A stretch of DNA of 64,000 nucleotides from Heterobilharzia americana (lineage: Eukaryota; Platyhelminthes; Trematoda; Strigeidida; Schistosomatidae), in NCBI GenBank assembly GCA_944470555.2, contig OX104128.1, positions 1,550,001-1,614,000 of the forward strand, in the 5' to 3' direction. The position numbers and the translations under genes were made by a program. A model generated the notes under the pieces. The model made no database searches. It saw nothing but the letters and a program-made list of their open reading frames with translations, and was not told the origin of the DNA. Below are positions 49,972 through 52,940 of the stretch, in pieces; the stretch's first letter is position 1, and each line of letters opens with the position of its first letter.

Positions 49972-52940
49972 GACCCGGTAGATAGAGCTGCTAACTGACC
50001 ACATATACTGGTGGAACGCTTGTTACCTCAAGGTCCTACCATGCCAGGTCTGTTGAACAAAAAGCAGTTACCTCTGTGGTGTAAATTGCTACACTATGAT
50101 GGGTTTGTGAGTGCGAATTCGTATTGCTGCTGCTAGCTGGATGGGGTGTGGCAGCAGTAAGGTATTTCCCTTCGATGATCAGCATTATTACGCTGGTCTT
50201 ACGGTGCCGGTGGTATGGGTCTTTTCCATCCAGAGTAGGATAACCAAATCTTATAACAACAATCCGTAAAAGGCTATTGTGTGACAGACTTCAGTCAGAT
50301 GTTTCATGGGCTCTGAGGTCATACAAATCTTATTCTCTTTCAGTTAGCTTAAGAAGAAATAGTCTTCCACGATGTGGGCAACAGCCCGCACACTTCTAGG
50401 AGTTCACTCGTCATTCTTGAAAACTCACTGGAAACATACGCTTAAACCATTCTATTGATGTTAACAATGAAGAAGATAAGTTGTCAGCATCACAATTACT
50501 TAACAAAATTTTGCTACTTGGTGTTAGTTCCATTCGAACATATCTAACAAAACCCTAGATTTAAGTTTTATCACCATGTTCAATACAAATTGAGTAATCA
50601 TAGACAATTAGCAACAACATAGTACATGAGTTTATTGATAATGATATTTCAAATTTCATCCTGTTGTATGAACAGTCTTGAACTGTCATTCTTGACCAAA
50701 TAGCATGTGTTAAACAGTAATAATTCGTATGCTTATCACCATCCCTGGCGTCAAGTACATCATAATATGATACTAACTTCTTTAATTATCCAAAAATTGT
50801 AGAATATACAACTCAACTCATCACATGCCTATATACTATGTCATGAATCACACTTACTGTGTTGACAATCATGATATTATTCGGTTTTCTAGGTCAAAAT
50901 AGATGTAGCAGGGTTCGAACCTAAGACTTGATATTTGAAAGTCAAATGAATAAGTCAACACTGAGCCATATCACAATAGAATTTCACAATCTATTTGTGA
51001 TAATGATATAAAGCAGATAAAAGAAACCTACATGGACAGGGCAATATCTTAATTTCCATAGTTATTGTCCAGTCCAATATAAACGTGGTTTAGTCAGATG
51101 CTTATTCAACAGGATAAACCGTATCTGCACCGATGACACCAGGGAAGAAGAAACCAACTTACTGACGACAACTCTGATACAGAATGGATACCCGTTGAGA
51201 TTTATCAACAGGTGCAAAAGTTATGTACCATTGAAAAGTACACAGTGTTCCGTTGCTAAGAGAAATGTCTACATCTCATTACCATTTAGAGGTGATTCAC
51301 ATAGCTTTGTGGTGAGGAAAAGACTTAGATCGGCCATCTGTAAGACGTATTATGCAGCTAAAGTCATCATTGTAGAGAAGACCAAGTCCACGATACAGCA
51401 CAAACCGAAACAACATATAAACGATTACATCACATCCCACTGTGTTTATCAATTCACACATATATAGGGAGGAGTAATCGTGATATGCAGTTAAGGAAGG
51501 TTGAACATGTACCTAAGTGGCTACAAAAACAAATGACCTCAACAGATCCGATAAGTCCAGGTGATAAACATCCACCTTCGTCTATCGCTAAACATATACT
51601 AGACACTAACCATAGGATAGACATGAAAACAGCCTTTAAAGTTCTACATAAAAGTGGTCAGAGCCGAGTGCTTAAATTTATTGAAGCTCTTGCCATCCGT
51701 AAATTTAACCCCCCCCCCCCTTTATGTATACAAAAACAATTTGTACTCACGTTGAACCTACCTTGGTAGTAATGATTTTAATTTTCATACCAAGAATAAG
51801 GTTTTTCTTTTCCTTTTCTATCCCTTCCTATTCCTATGTTTCCCATTAACTTCATTGACCTTTTTCGTAAATTTTCATATGAATAGTTCGACAAGTCCAT
51901 GTATGATCATCAGATTGTTCGAAATGTATAGCGCTAATACATCACGACATGTTTCAAATAATCTTCGTCTTCACATTATGCTGTTTAAATTTATCAAAGG
52001 GACCAGTTGCTTTAAACATTTCACGGAGTCAATCAGGATAAGCTATATTTTATCTTTGAACTAGAATATTCTTGAGAAAACTGTATGAATAAGATCATCT
52101 TTGTACTGATAGATAAGACTTTGTTTCCTCCTGATATTTCCATAGTTTAAAGACCAATCGTTATCAATACTCAGTTCATTCATTTGTCTATTGTATTCAG
52201 CATCATATTATACATGGTAACTTCATAGACCTTATACTTCTGCTTATATATATATATTTCAAGTTGTTATTCATCGAAGACTGACATCAGTTGGAGGAAC
52301 AAAGGAGACTTGGGAGCACTGGACAGCTATTTTGTCCTAGTATGGGACTCCTCAGCAGTGCGCACCCACGACCCCACCAGCAGGGATCGAACCCGCGACC
52401 TTCAGGTTCCGCGACCAGCGCGTTACCATTGAGCCACTGGGTCAGAATCCAATGCTCCATATTTCCAACTTCTGTTAGCTCACGATATATATACATATAT
52501 ATATACTTTTTCTTTATTAATAGTATGAATATGGAGATGAGCAAACACAACGTGATGTTGATAAGTTACAACCACAAAAAGTTGTTCGTAGCCGTCGACT
52601 TGGTGATGAACGTAGTGGTTGGGAAGAATATATTGAATATACATTCCCTGATACAGATGCAGAGAAACCAAATCAAAAATTATTAACAATGGCTGCTAGA
52701 TGGGCAGAACAAATGGAAAGGAAAAAAGCTGCTGCTGCTGCAGAAGATAATAATGATGAAAAAGATTCTAGTGAAGAATCTGAAGATGACGATGACAACG
52801 ACGACGATGATGACGAGGAGAAGAATGAAGATGATCAATTACAAGGTGATGAAGATGATAATCGTATTCCTGAAAAACAACCTACCTGGTTTGAACGAAA
52901 AAATATGGAAGAGATTGAAATCGATGAAGACAGTGATTAG
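4111..52940 (+). CDS. CRNKL1: Crooked neck-like 1 (HAT-repeat spliceosome scaffold), 11 exons
   Basis: This joins exons 4111-4182, 4216-4459, 20059-20384, 20596-20773, 25447-25608, 31643-31771, 38667-38878, 43303-43449, 46340-46534, 48899-49156 and 52524-52940. The product is about 780 residues built of HAT repeats (W-x-x-Y/F ... R-x-x-Y/F-E-R-A), with an N-terminal '[14 protein letters not shown]', central 'WYKYTYMEE' and '[13 protein letters not shown]', and an acidic C-terminal tail. The family (human CRNKL1, Drosophila crn, yeast Clf1/Syf3) is a nuclear scaffold of the Prp19-associated complex in the activated spliceosome. Collinearity with the family runs end to end. Exons 2, 4 and 7 each need one extra base in a homopolymer (GG at 4283, A4 at 20767, A6 at 38848) to restore frame. 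Intron 3 is AT-AC. The introns are full of retroelements. A processed pseudogene is excluded by the introns; an assembly error is the likeliest cause of the frame breaks. Confidence 0.93.
4183..4215 (+). other. CRNKL1 intron 1, a 33-nt micro-intron
   Basis: GTAAGT donor and TTTTGCAG acceptor are only 33 nt apart. Removing it gives the conserved junction 'KIAR|VKNK'. The length is a multiple of three and there is no stop inside, so retention would add 11 residues without breaking the frame. Very short 5' introns are typical of schistosome genes. Confidence 0.85.
4216..4459 (+). CDS. CRNKL1: CRNKL1 exon 2, with apparent 1-nt deletion
   Basis: It encodes the conserved '[14 protein letters not shown]' segment and, after a frame change, '[14 protein letters not shown]', '[15 protein letters not shown]' and '[16 protein letters not shown]', the start of the HAT repeats. 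As given, the frame hits TAG at 4288. Reading AGGGAA instead of AGGAA at 4282-4286 restores the family sequence 'KERELE'. The donor is CG|GTTAGT with phase 2. Confidence 0.9.
4460..6180. other. CRNKL1 intron 2, proximal part
   Basis: Mostly AT-rich sequence with no recognisable gene. It includes a tRNA-like SINE head near 5490-5570, whose tail resembles sequence near 18290 (shared 'ctcatacaat' and 'tgctgcatg' stretches). The rest of the 15.6 kb intron is retroelement debris, listed separately. Confidence 0.5.
5485..5660 (+). repeat. tRNA-like SINE fragment
   Basis: A plus-strand A-box-like 'TTTAGTTTATGCAGTCG' is followed about 40 nt later by a B-box-like 'GAGGTCGAACCCTG'. The downstream sequence resembles another repeat near 18290. 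The acceptor stem does not pair, so this is not a functional tRNA gene. Confidence 0.4.
6190..7850 (+). mobile_element. Decayed RTE-A (SR2-like) copy
   Basis: Interrupted plus-strand frames follow the order of the near-complete copy at 8505-12450: the N-terminus of the endonuclease ('[14 protein letters not shown]', near 6240), 'FMASTNFR' (about 6360), the linker '[12 protein letters not shown]' (about 6930) and RT remnants up to about 7800. Many stops are present. It runs directly into a second truncated copy. Confidence 0.6.
7851..8500 (+). mobile_element. Decayed RTE-A endonuclease fragment
   Basis: The frame restarts at the middle of the endonuclease domain: '[14 protein letters not shown]', '[20 protein letters not shown]', then '[21 protein letters not shown]' in the open frame at 8352-8597. 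These match the intact copy's endonuclease. This is therefore a separate, truncated copy in the same orientation as its left neighbour. Confidence 0.6.
8692..9308 (-). CDS. RTE-A reverse transcriptase C-terminus, shifted frame
   Basis: It continues the main RTE-A frame after the break: '[19 protein letters not shown]', '[20 protein letters not shown]', '[20 protein letters not shown]' and a tail ending '[10 protein letters not shown]'. The copy at 24305-25270 reads through the join as '[20 protein letters not shown]' and has GGGG where this copy has GGG, so the break is a single-base deletion in a G run. Confidence 0.8.
9297..12227 (-). CDS. RTE-A endonuclease-reverse transcriptase ORF, main frame
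   Basis: This is an APE-type endonuclease followed by a reverse transcriptase. The endonuclease starts near '[10 protein letters not shown]' (about 11680) and carries 'CETRI', 'GDLNAQVG' and the C-terminal '[12 protein letters not shown]'. The RT shows '[13 protein letters not shown]', '[13 protein letters not shown]', '[15 protein letters not shown]', '[15 protein letters not shown]' and the catalytic '[13 protein letters not shown]'. The robust part starts no later than 11636. By hand reading the frame stays open upstream to an ATG at about 12227, but I am unsure that start is used. The frame stops at 9297, just after 'YLGSRINP', because of a one-base loss. Its role is target-primed retrotransposition. 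Confidence 0.8.
12450..14690 (+). mobile_element. Decayed RTE-A2 retrotransposon
   Basis: A diverged sister of RTE-A. Plus-strand frames give the EN-RT linker ('[20 protein letters not shown]', about 12635), RT motifs ('[14 protein letters not shown]' about 13195; '[15 protein letters not shown]' about 13510; decayed '[10 protein letters not shown]' at the palm box), the C-terminal frame 14114-14320, and a 3' UTR to about 14690. About 650 bp of it is almost identical to the inverted copy at 34340-35000. Confidence 0.65.
14750..15190 (+). mobile_element. RTE-A 3' fragment
   Basis: A 5'-truncated remnant carrying the RT C-terminus ('[20 protein letters not shown]' at 14955) and part of the 3' UTR. 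It carries stops upstream and ends near the 'ctcatcttag' region shared with other copies. Confidence 0.55.
15290..15944 (-). mobile_element. Degenerate RTE-A reverse transcriptase fragment
   Basis: On the minus strand, 'gaccagtcggaagggatcat' and the following bases match the region around 10095 of the full-length RTE-A copy (the RT stretch before 'IIPVFKKG'). The match extends through the 'LEEVEKA' region near 15470 and then fades. From about 15560 to 15944 I recognise little. Confidence 0.45.
15945..17040 (-). mobile_element. RTE-A 3' part, decayed
   Basis: This begins on the plus strand with the RTE-A 3' end ('caacataggaccaggcatta') and runs through the C-terminal domain to the palm region near 17000. 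Minus-strand frames 16296-16706 and 16568-16900 overlap and give '[20 protein letters not shown]', '[17 protein letters not shown]' and the preceding '[14 protein letters not shown]', showing frame breaks. Confidence 0.65.
17045..17520 (-). mobile_element. RT fragment of another RTE-like element
   Basis: The minus-strand frame 17050-17418 reads '[20 protein letters not shown]' and '[11 protein letters not shown]', which align with the RT blocks '[12 protein letters not shown]' and '[10 protein letters not shown]'. Key residues are changed (YADD to YLND), so it is inactive. It abuts the RTE-A fragment on the left. Confidence 0.5.
17735..18185 (-). mobile_element. Solo RTE-A leader fragment
   Basis: It matches the 5' leader of the full-length RTE-A copy (11900-12450), in the same orientation: 'gagggcggttga' next to 'ccacaccgtg', then 'gaggtaccc', and at the far end 'ccgaccaccac'-like and 'aaggtagcagct' stretches. 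No endonuclease or RT follows. Two further leader-only copies occur at 30190 and 49975. Confidence 0.6.
18440..18965 (+). mobile_element. Degenerate RTE C-terminal fragment
   Basis: Plus-strand sequence near 18510-18960 gives broken matches to RTE-A: a '[16 protein letters not shown]' stretch equivalent to '[16 protein letters not shown]', and later '[16 protein letters not shown]' equivalent to '[16 protein letters not shown]'. Stops are frequent. Confidence 0.5.
18966..19508. other. CRNKL1 intron 2, distal unique part
   Basis: AT-rich sequence with no recognisable gene or repeat. The 79-codon minus frame (19109-19348) has no motif and I regard it as chance. Confidence 0.35.
19509..19936 (-). 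repeat. Repeat T copy 1: 428-bp element with two divergent tRNA-like ends
   Basis: A 428-bp element almost identical to, and inverted relative to, 20845-21272. Its ends are imperfect inverted repeats ('attgaaggtgaaatgaaaa' on the left, complement of 'attgaagatgaaatggaac' on the right). Each end carries a tRNA-like sequence pointing outwards: about 19616-19540 on the minus strand (A box 'AACTCAGTTGGTAGAGCG', B box 'GGTTCGAATCC') and about 19828-19900 on the plus strand ('AGCTCAGTTGGTAGAGT', 'AATTCGAATCCC', TGG in the anticodon position, Pro-like). Acceptor stems pair poorly, so these are probably pseudo-tRNAs. It lies 122 bp upstream of exon 3. Confidence 0.8.
20059..20384 (+). CDS. CRNKL1: CRNKL1 exon 3 (HAT repeats)
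   Basis: The acceptor is TTTTAG|GG. It encodes '[20 protein letters not shown]', '[18 protein letters not shown]', '[12 protein letters not shown]' and '[20 protein letters not shown]', among the best conserved parts of the protein. It ends in '...IYER' plus the first base of a Phe codon, immediately before an ATATCCTTTT donor. Joining to TT at 20596 gives 'YERFVLVHP' as in the family. Confidence 0.93.
20385..20595 (+). other. CRNKL1 intron 3: U12-type AT-AC intron
   Basis: This 211-nt intron starts ATATCCTTTT, an exact U12-type donor, and ends ...TATGCAC. The branch-site motif CCTTAAC lies at 20579-20585, with its adenosines 11-12 nt before the 3' end, the spacing required by the minor spliceosome. 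No GT-AG alternative preserves the conserved 'ERFVLVHP' sequence. Confidence 0.88.
20596..20773 (+). CDS. CRNKL1: CRNKL1 exon 4, with apparent 1-nt deletion
   Basis: It encodes '[19 protein letters not shown]', '[13 protein letters not shown]' and 'FARFEERQK'. As given, the donor AG|GTAATA leaves phase 2, while exon 5 starts in phase 0. One extra A in the A4 run at 20767-20770 gives '[13 protein letters not shown]', matching the family, and the donor GAG|GTAATA. Family members have exactly one residue (E) between K and the Y/F. Confidence 0.9.
20845..21272 (+). repeat. Repeat T copy 2, inverted relative to copy 1
   Basis: Same 428-bp length and nearly the same sequence as 19509-19936, in the opposite orientation. 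tRNA-like ends lie at about 20955-20883 (minus) and 21165-21242 (plus). The T arm of the right-hand one pairs perfectly (ACTGG/CCGGT), but the acceptor arm does not. It starts 71 bp downstream of exon 4, so the two copies bracket exons 3 and 4. Confidence 0.8.
21273..22044. other. CRNKL1 intron 4: repeat-like and unassigned sequence
   Basis: About 21410-21740 has the look of an interspersed repeat (a tRNA-like 'TCTATTGGTTAAGAG' A box near 21522 and G+C-rich text unlike its flanks). I could not match it to another copy here. The remainder is AT-rich with nothing recognised. Confidence 0.3.
22045..22215 (-). repeat. tRNA-like SINE fragment (same family as 35150-35640)
   Basis: It shares 'aagacgtatctgcaactt' and 'tgatgtcc' context with 35180-35220, and carries a minus-strand B-box-like motif in 'GAGATTCGAACCCGC'. 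Too short and diverged for a full consensus. Confidence 0.45.
22230..22790 (+). mobile_element. RTE-A2 3' fragment
   Basis: Plus-strand remnants of the C-terminal domain ('[20 protein letters not shown]' near 22390) and a 3' UTR resembling 14500-14690 and the complement of 44800-44900. Frames are broken. It is followed by a short RTE-B piece. Confidence 0.5.
22795..22965 (-). mobile_element. RTE-B fragment
   Basis: The plus-strand text 'ctgtagtttgttgaaaatgc' to 'ctcaaccgtatagcagagct' is the complement of the RTE-B region encoding '[10 protein letters not shown]...SNKLQT', as in 42330-42440. Confidence 0.55.
22966..23544. other. AT-rich intron sequence
   Basis: I recognise neither a gene nor a repeat. 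The open frames here are short and lack motifs. Confidence 0.3.
23545..24125 (+). mobile_element. RTE-A 3' part, 5'-truncated
   Basis: Plus-strand sequence encodes '[20 protein letters not shown]', '[18 protein letters not shown]' and '[10 protein letters not shown]', then the 3' UTR. A CA repeat 'acacacacaca' at about 23940 interrupts it. Stops and frame breaks make it inactive. Confidence 0.65.
24305..25270 (-). mobile_element. RTE-A 3' part, young 5'-truncated copy
   Basis: It starts with the family 3' tail ('tcatcatcatcatt' then 'atcaacatagg') and runs to the palm-distal region. The frame 24668-25237 is open for 189 codons, from '[17 protein letters not shown]' through '[17 protein letters not shown]'. 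It then meets a nonsense change (TGG to TGA context near 24669) at 'GQTKS'. It preserves the GGGG that the full-length copy lost at 9307. Confidence 0.75.
25447..25608 (+). CDS. CRNKL1: CRNKL1 exon 5
   Basis: Acceptor TTTTCAG|TAT, donor GAG|GTGAGT, phase 0 at both ends. It encodes '[19 protein letters not shown]', '[16 protein letters not shown]' and '[15 protein letters not shown]', a HAT repeat pair. The junction with exon 6 ('[12 protein letters not shown]') matches the family. Confidence 0.93.
25701..26846. mobile_element. PLE-1: palindromic Penelope-like element with GIY-YIG relic
   Basis: Two inverted arms of about 335 bp (25701-26031 and 26510-26846) surround a 478-bp core. The core and right arm encode, on the plus strand, the end of a Penelope-type protein: '[12 protein letters not shown]' (26040), '[12 protein letters not shown]' (about 26315) and '[19 protein letters not shown]', a GIY-YIG endonuclease as in Penelope-like elements, then '[11 protein letters not shown]'. 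A stop (TGA at 26299) and a frameshift break it. The inverted-arm arrangement is typical of Penelope-like insertions. Confidence 0.7.
27084..27112 (+). repeat. (GATA)n microsatellite
   Basis: A short GATA/TATA tract ('gatagatagatagata' then 'tatatata'). Confidence 0.8.
27442..27490 (-). ncRNA. Hammerhead ribozyme (Sm-alpha type), core intact
   Basis: Minus strand: stem I ACAUCCAG, core CUGACGA, stem II GUCC-loop-GGAC, GAAA, a minimal palindromic stem III UGCGCA, cleavage triplet AUC, then UUGGAUUU closing stem I. All invariant core positions are present. Known Sm-alpha hammerheads self-cleave after the NUH triplet. The short stem III suggests activity mainly in dimers or cis with tertiary help. 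Confidence 0.8.
27758..27806 (+). ncRNA. Hammerhead ribozyme (Sm-alpha type), CUGAAGA variant
   Basis: Plus strand: AUCCAG, CUGAAGA, GUCC...GGAC, GAAA, UGCGCA, AUC, then CUGGAU, which pairs perfectly with the 5' strand of stem I. The variable core position is A instead of the usual U; otherwise it is complete. Confidence 0.75.
29911..30189. other. Short unassigned intron stretch
   Basis: A 78-codon plus frame (29970-30206) runs through here without a known motif. It could be a remnant of a PLE N-terminal region, but I cannot support that. Confidence 0.3.
30190..31080 (+). mobile_element. RTE leader joined to RTE-A2 3' end (internally deleted)
   Basis: 30190-30720 matches the RTE-A leader (complement of 11900-12450): 'cgaggtcct', 'aaagcagttacc', 'gtgtaaattactacactatg', 'cacggtttgggca'. 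It is followed directly by sequence resembling the 3' end of RTE-A2 ('WGPRDR.NQWLE'-like text near 30780, then 3' UTR to about 31080). All EN-RT sequence is missing. Confidence 0.55.
31355..31575 (+). mobile_element. SINE-2 copy with hammerhead-like segment
   Basis: A tRNA-like head with B box 'GGGTTCGATCAC' (about 31470), then at 31494-31545 CUGAGGA, a stem II hairpin GUC-loop-GGAC, GAAA and GUU before CAGU. The tail 'tctccaactgatatcattcc' is the SINE-2 end. It lies 70 bp upstream of exon 6. Confidence 0.6.
31643..31771 (+). CDS. CRNKL1: CRNKL1 exon 6
   Basis: Acceptor TTTCAG|GAA, donor AAA|GTAAGC, 43 codons, phase 0. It encodes '[20 protein letters not shown]' and '[15 protein letters not shown]', a HAT repeat conserved across the family. 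Confidence 0.94.
31858..33075 (-). mobile_element. RTE-B, 5'-truncated and decayed
   Basis: The 3' end lies at 'attattattatttgtccctt'. Minus frames give '[19 protein letters not shown]', '[20 protein letters not shown]' and '[19 protein letters not shown]', preceded by palm remnants ('[20 protein letters not shown]' at 32527-32778). Frames are disrupted in several places. Confidence 0.7.
33180..35045 (-). mobile_element. RTE-A2 with internal deletion
   Basis: Minus-strand order: EN-RT linker (about 35000-34700), 'KKGEKSS' (about 34340) fused directly to '[20 protein letters not shown]' (about 34310), '[20 protein letters not shown]', '[20 protein letters not shown]', then the C-terminus and 3' UTR to about 33180. 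The RT segment between the two fused motifs, about 300 bp in the copy at 12450-14690, is gone. The part 34340-35000 is nearly identical to 12560-13210. Confidence 0.65.
35150..35640. repeat. Inverted pair of a tRNA-like repeat
   Basis: Two arms, about 35150-35390 and 35390-35640, are imperfect inverted repeats: the plus frame at 35196-35378 ('[13 protein letters not shown]') and the minus frame at 35353-35607 ('[13 protein letters not shown]') translate to similar peptides. The left arm shares sequence with the fragment at 22045. Not coding. Confidence 0.55.
35641..36192. other. Intron 6 stretch without recognised features
   Basis: Mixed-composition intron sequence. I find no gene, tRNA-like motif or match to the repeat families defined here. 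Confidence 0.3.
36193..36239 (+). repeat. (GT)n microsatellite
   Basis: About 23 GT dinucleotide units in an unbroken tract. Confidence 0.95.
36375..36771. mobile_element. SINE-2 inverted dimer with 14-bp TSD
   Basis: The left unit is on the minus strand: tRNA-like head with A box 'GTGGCTCGATGGCAACG' and B box 'GGGTTCGATCCC', then a hammerhead with a damaged core. The right unit is on the plus strand and lacks the tRNA head but keeps GGACGAAACAGCUGUC followed by the tail. CAGTTTCCTTAGTC flanks the pair on both sides (36361-36374 and 36772-36785), so it inserted as one piece. Confidence 0.75.
37095..37560 (-). mobile_element. RTE-A2 3' fragment
   Basis: The minus frame 37143-37349 includes '[20 protein letters not shown]', the C-terminal end of the RTE-A2 protein, and runs into its 3' UTR. 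The left end has the family's 'acctcgcacacaggtgcatc' sequence. Upstream coding is degenerate. Confidence 0.55.
37790..38045 (+). mobile_element. RTE-B 3' end fragment
   Basis: It matches the 3' end of RTE-B: 'ggagatggattggccataca', 'cgagtggaaccc', and the end 'ggaacccaaacgacaaataa' followed by a short TAA-like tail. Only the last 250 bp of the element is present. Confidence 0.65.
38190..38420 (+). mobile_element. SINE-2 copy, degenerate
   Basis: It has the SINE-2 head ('acattggattccaacctggt'), a weakened hammerhead region ('gggcgaaccaactgtccagt') and the tail 'tctgatgtcaatctgtggtg'. The ribozyme core is lost. Confidence 0.5.
38667..38878 (+). CDS. CRNKL1: CRNKL1 exon 7, with apparent 1-nt deletion
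   Basis: Acceptor TTTAG|GAA, donor TTG|GTTAGT. It encodes '[20 protein letters not shown]', '[17 protein letters not shown]' and '[18 protein letters not shown]'. The A6 run at 38848-38853 needs one more A to read '[12 protein letters not shown]'; as given, the frame stops at TAG two codons later. With the extra A the exon is 71 codons and phase 0, consistent with exon 8. Confidence 0.92.
39003..39860 (-). mobile_element. RTE-B, 5'-truncated and decayed
   Basis: The 3' end ('ttattattattagtccctt') is at the left. The minus strand carries the C-terminal region and, near 39850-39700, the palm remnant '[20 protein letters not shown]' inside the frame 39602-40012. Frameshifts are common. Confidence 0.65.
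39861..40734. other. Intron 7 stretch with one unexplained minus-strand frame
   Basis: The minus frame 40257-40607 is 116 codons and begins hydrophobic, then '[20 protein letters not shown]'. I do not recognise it; no splice-site context or family match supports a gene. A SINE-1 tail fragment lies near 40040-40085 (minus). The rest is AT-rich. Confidence 0.3.
40735..41745 (-). mobile_element. RTE-A2 3' part, split by a SINE-1 dimer
   Basis: RTE-A2 3' UTR and C-terminal remnants lie at 40735-41084 and continue at 41523-41745. The sequence on either side of the insert is contiguous in the element, interrupted by the SINE-1 palindrome at 41085-41522. Confidence 0.6.
41085..41522. mobile_element. 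SINE-1 inverted dimer with 10-bp TSD
   Basis: A minus unit (about 41230-41085) and a plus unit (about 41231-41522) are joined at 'cacaagaagtggctatcg'. tRNA-like heads are present ('GGTCTAATGGATAACG' in the plus unit). Both hammerheads have core damage: CCGACGA on the minus strand (41112-41160) and GUGACGA on the plus strand (41348-41396). ACTCTACTTT flanks the pair at 41075-41084 and 41523-41532. Confidence 0.75.
41955..43190 (-). mobile_element. RTE-B, 5'-truncated copy
   Basis: It is the best preserved antisense RTE-B copy here. Minus frames 42123-42473 ('[18 protein letters not shown]', '[19 protein letters not shown]') and 42508-42913 (palm and linker; '[20 protein letters not shown]', '[20 protein letters not shown]') lie in order, with the RT start '[11 protein letters not shown]'-like near 43150. 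It ends 110 bp upstream of exon 8. Confidence 0.7.
43303..43449 (+). CDS. CRNKL1: CRNKL1 exon 8
   Basis: Acceptor ATTAG|GGC, donor AGG|GTATGT, 49 codons, phase 0. It encodes '[20 protein letters not shown]', '[20 protein letters not shown]' and 'TTWMR', continuing exon 7's '...KLL'. Confidence 0.94.
43585..44610 (-). mobile_element. RTE-A 3' part, decayed
   Basis: The left end has 'gcattactgcataacggtcc', the RTE-A 3' UTR. It then runs through the C-terminal domain ('[18 protein letters not shown]' near 44150, minus) to the palm region near 44600 ('ggacaccacttaatgtatac'). Stops throughout. Confidence 0.6.
44790..45190 (-). mobile_element. RTE-A2 3' fragment
   Basis: Starts with 'aacctcgcacacagttgcat' and 'ttgccacacttcacaatagt', the RTE-A2 3' UTR, and continues into degenerate C-terminal sequence. 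The 134-codon plus frame here (44928-45332) is antisense to it and is not a gene. Confidence 0.55.
45455..46215 (-). mobile_element. RTE-B fragment
   Basis: Minus-strand remnants '[16 protein letters not shown]' (45534-45737) and '[20 protein letters not shown]' (45922-46125) are in the usual order. It ends 125 bp upstream of exon 9. Confidence 0.65.
46340..46534 (+). CDS. CRNKL1: CRNKL1 exon 9
   Basis: Acceptor ACAAG|TAT, donor AAA|GTGAGC, 65 codons, phase 0. It encodes '[20 protein letters not shown]', '[20 protein letters not shown]' and '[17 protein letters not shown]', one of the most conserved HAT regions. Confidence 0.94.
46695..47575 (-). mobile_element. RTE-A internal/3' fragment
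   Basis: Minus-strand remnants of the C-terminal domain ('[18 protein letters not shown]' in the frame 47014-47256) and palm region ('ggacaccagtcgatgagcac', complement of the 'SSGVRQGCP' region). The terminal 3' UTR is missing. Confidence 0.6.
47690..47875 (-). mobile_element. RTE-B RT fragment
   Basis: The complement encodes a degenerate '[20 protein letters not shown]', matching the RTE-B RT start seen at 53310-53370. Confidence 0.55.
48255..48800 (+). mobile_element. RTE-B 3' part
   Basis: A plus-strand copy with degenerate '[19 protein letters not shown]' and '[10 protein letters not shown]' (48261-48449), ending 'ggaacccaagggaataataa' with a (TAA)n tail at 48781-48798. Its 3' end lies only about 100 bp from exon 10. 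Confidence 0.65.
48899..49156 (+). CDS. CRNKL1: CRNKL1 exon 10
   Basis: Acceptor TTCACAG|GTA, donor GAG|GTATGC, 86 codons, phase 0. It encodes '[16 protein letters not shown]', an acidic linker of about 35 residues that is longer than in the family members I know, then '[20 protein letters not shown]' and '[10 protein letters not shown]'. Confidence 0.93.
49215..49660. mobile_element. SINE-2 inverted pair
   Basis: The minus unit, about 49390-49215, carries a well-preserved hammerhead. The plus unit, about 49470-49660, has a tRNA-like head ('AATGGGTAGATGGTTAACG') and a degenerate ribozyme region. They are head to head with about 80 bp between. I could not define a target-site duplication. Confidence 0.65.
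49251..49302 (-). ncRNA. Hammerhead-like ribozyme in SINE-2, core intact
   Basis: Minus strand: GCAUACUG, CUGACGA, stem II GUCUC-AUACU-AGGAC, GAAA, palindromic stem III CAGCUG, triplet GUC, then CAAUG. All invariant residues are present. Stem I has one mismatch here, but the copy at 52306-52362 has perfect CACUG/CAGUG. The layout is that of the Sm-alpha hammerhead with different stems. Confidence 0.7.
49906..49964 (+). repeat. (AT)n microsatellite
   Basis: A nearly 60-bp pure AT tract. Confidence 0.95.
49975..50420 (+). mobile_element. Solo RTE-A leader fragment
   Basis: Matches the complement of 11930-12400: 'ctggtggaacgcttgttacc', 'aaaaagcagttacctc', 'gtgtaaattgctacactatg', 'tgctgctgctagctggatgg'. 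No EN or RT follows; it ends near 'gatgtgggcaacagcccgca'. Confidence 0.6.
50421..51064. other. Intron 10 stretch with a tRNA-like SINE head
   Basis: AT-rich sequence without genes. On the minus strand at about 50990-50890 there is a tRNA-like head: 'TGGCTCAGTGTTGACTTATT' and B box 'AGGTTCGAACCCTG'. A related one lies near 57930-57830. Confidence 0.4.
51065..51790 (+). mobile_element. PLE-3 fragment (Penelope-like, C-terminal)
   Basis: Plus frames 51195-51467 ('[11 protein letters not shown]', '[10 protein letters not shown]', '[15 protein letters not shown]') and 51485-51769 ('[10 protein letters not shown]', '[15 protein letters not shown]', '[10 protein letters not shown]', 'FVLTLNLPW') give the connector and GIY-YIG-domain end of a Penelope-type protein in two frames. 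The GIY-YIG core between them is damaged. A run of about 12 C residues lies near 51709. Confidence 0.65.
52262..52490 (-). mobile_element. SINE-2 copy, near full length
   Basis: Best reference copy. On the minus strand it has 'ctgacccagtggctcaatgg' (A box region), B box 'GGGTTCGATCCC', then the hammerhead at 52362-52306 (CACUG, CUGAGGA, GUCC...GGAC, AAAA in place of GAAA, GUC, CAGUG) and the tail 'ctgatgtcagtcttcgatga'. It ends about 35 bp upstream of exon 11. Confidence 0.7.
52524..52940 (+). CDS. CRNKL1: CRNKL1 exon 11 (last exon, stop codon)
   Basis: Acceptor ATTAATAG|TAT, 138 codons plus TAG. It encodes '[20 protein letters not shown]', '[12 protein letters not shown]' and '[13 protein letters not shown]', matching the family C-terminus. 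A long acidic low-complexity tail follows (Asp/Glu-rich, about residues 720-765), then '[19 protein letters not shown]'. Confidence 0.94.
   Translation, partial: YEYGDEQTQRDVDKLQPQKVVRSRRLGDERSGWEEYIEYTFPDTDAEKPNQKLLTMAARWAEQMERKKAAAAAEDNNDEKDSSEESEDDDDNDDDDDEEKNEDDQLQGDEDDNRIPEKQPTWFERKNMEEIEIDEDSD

Noticed and set aside
4111..52940. CRNKL1 as a pseudogene because of three frame breaks
   Set aside because: All ten introns have intact splice signals and every other codon region is conserved; the breaks are all one-base losses in homopolymers.
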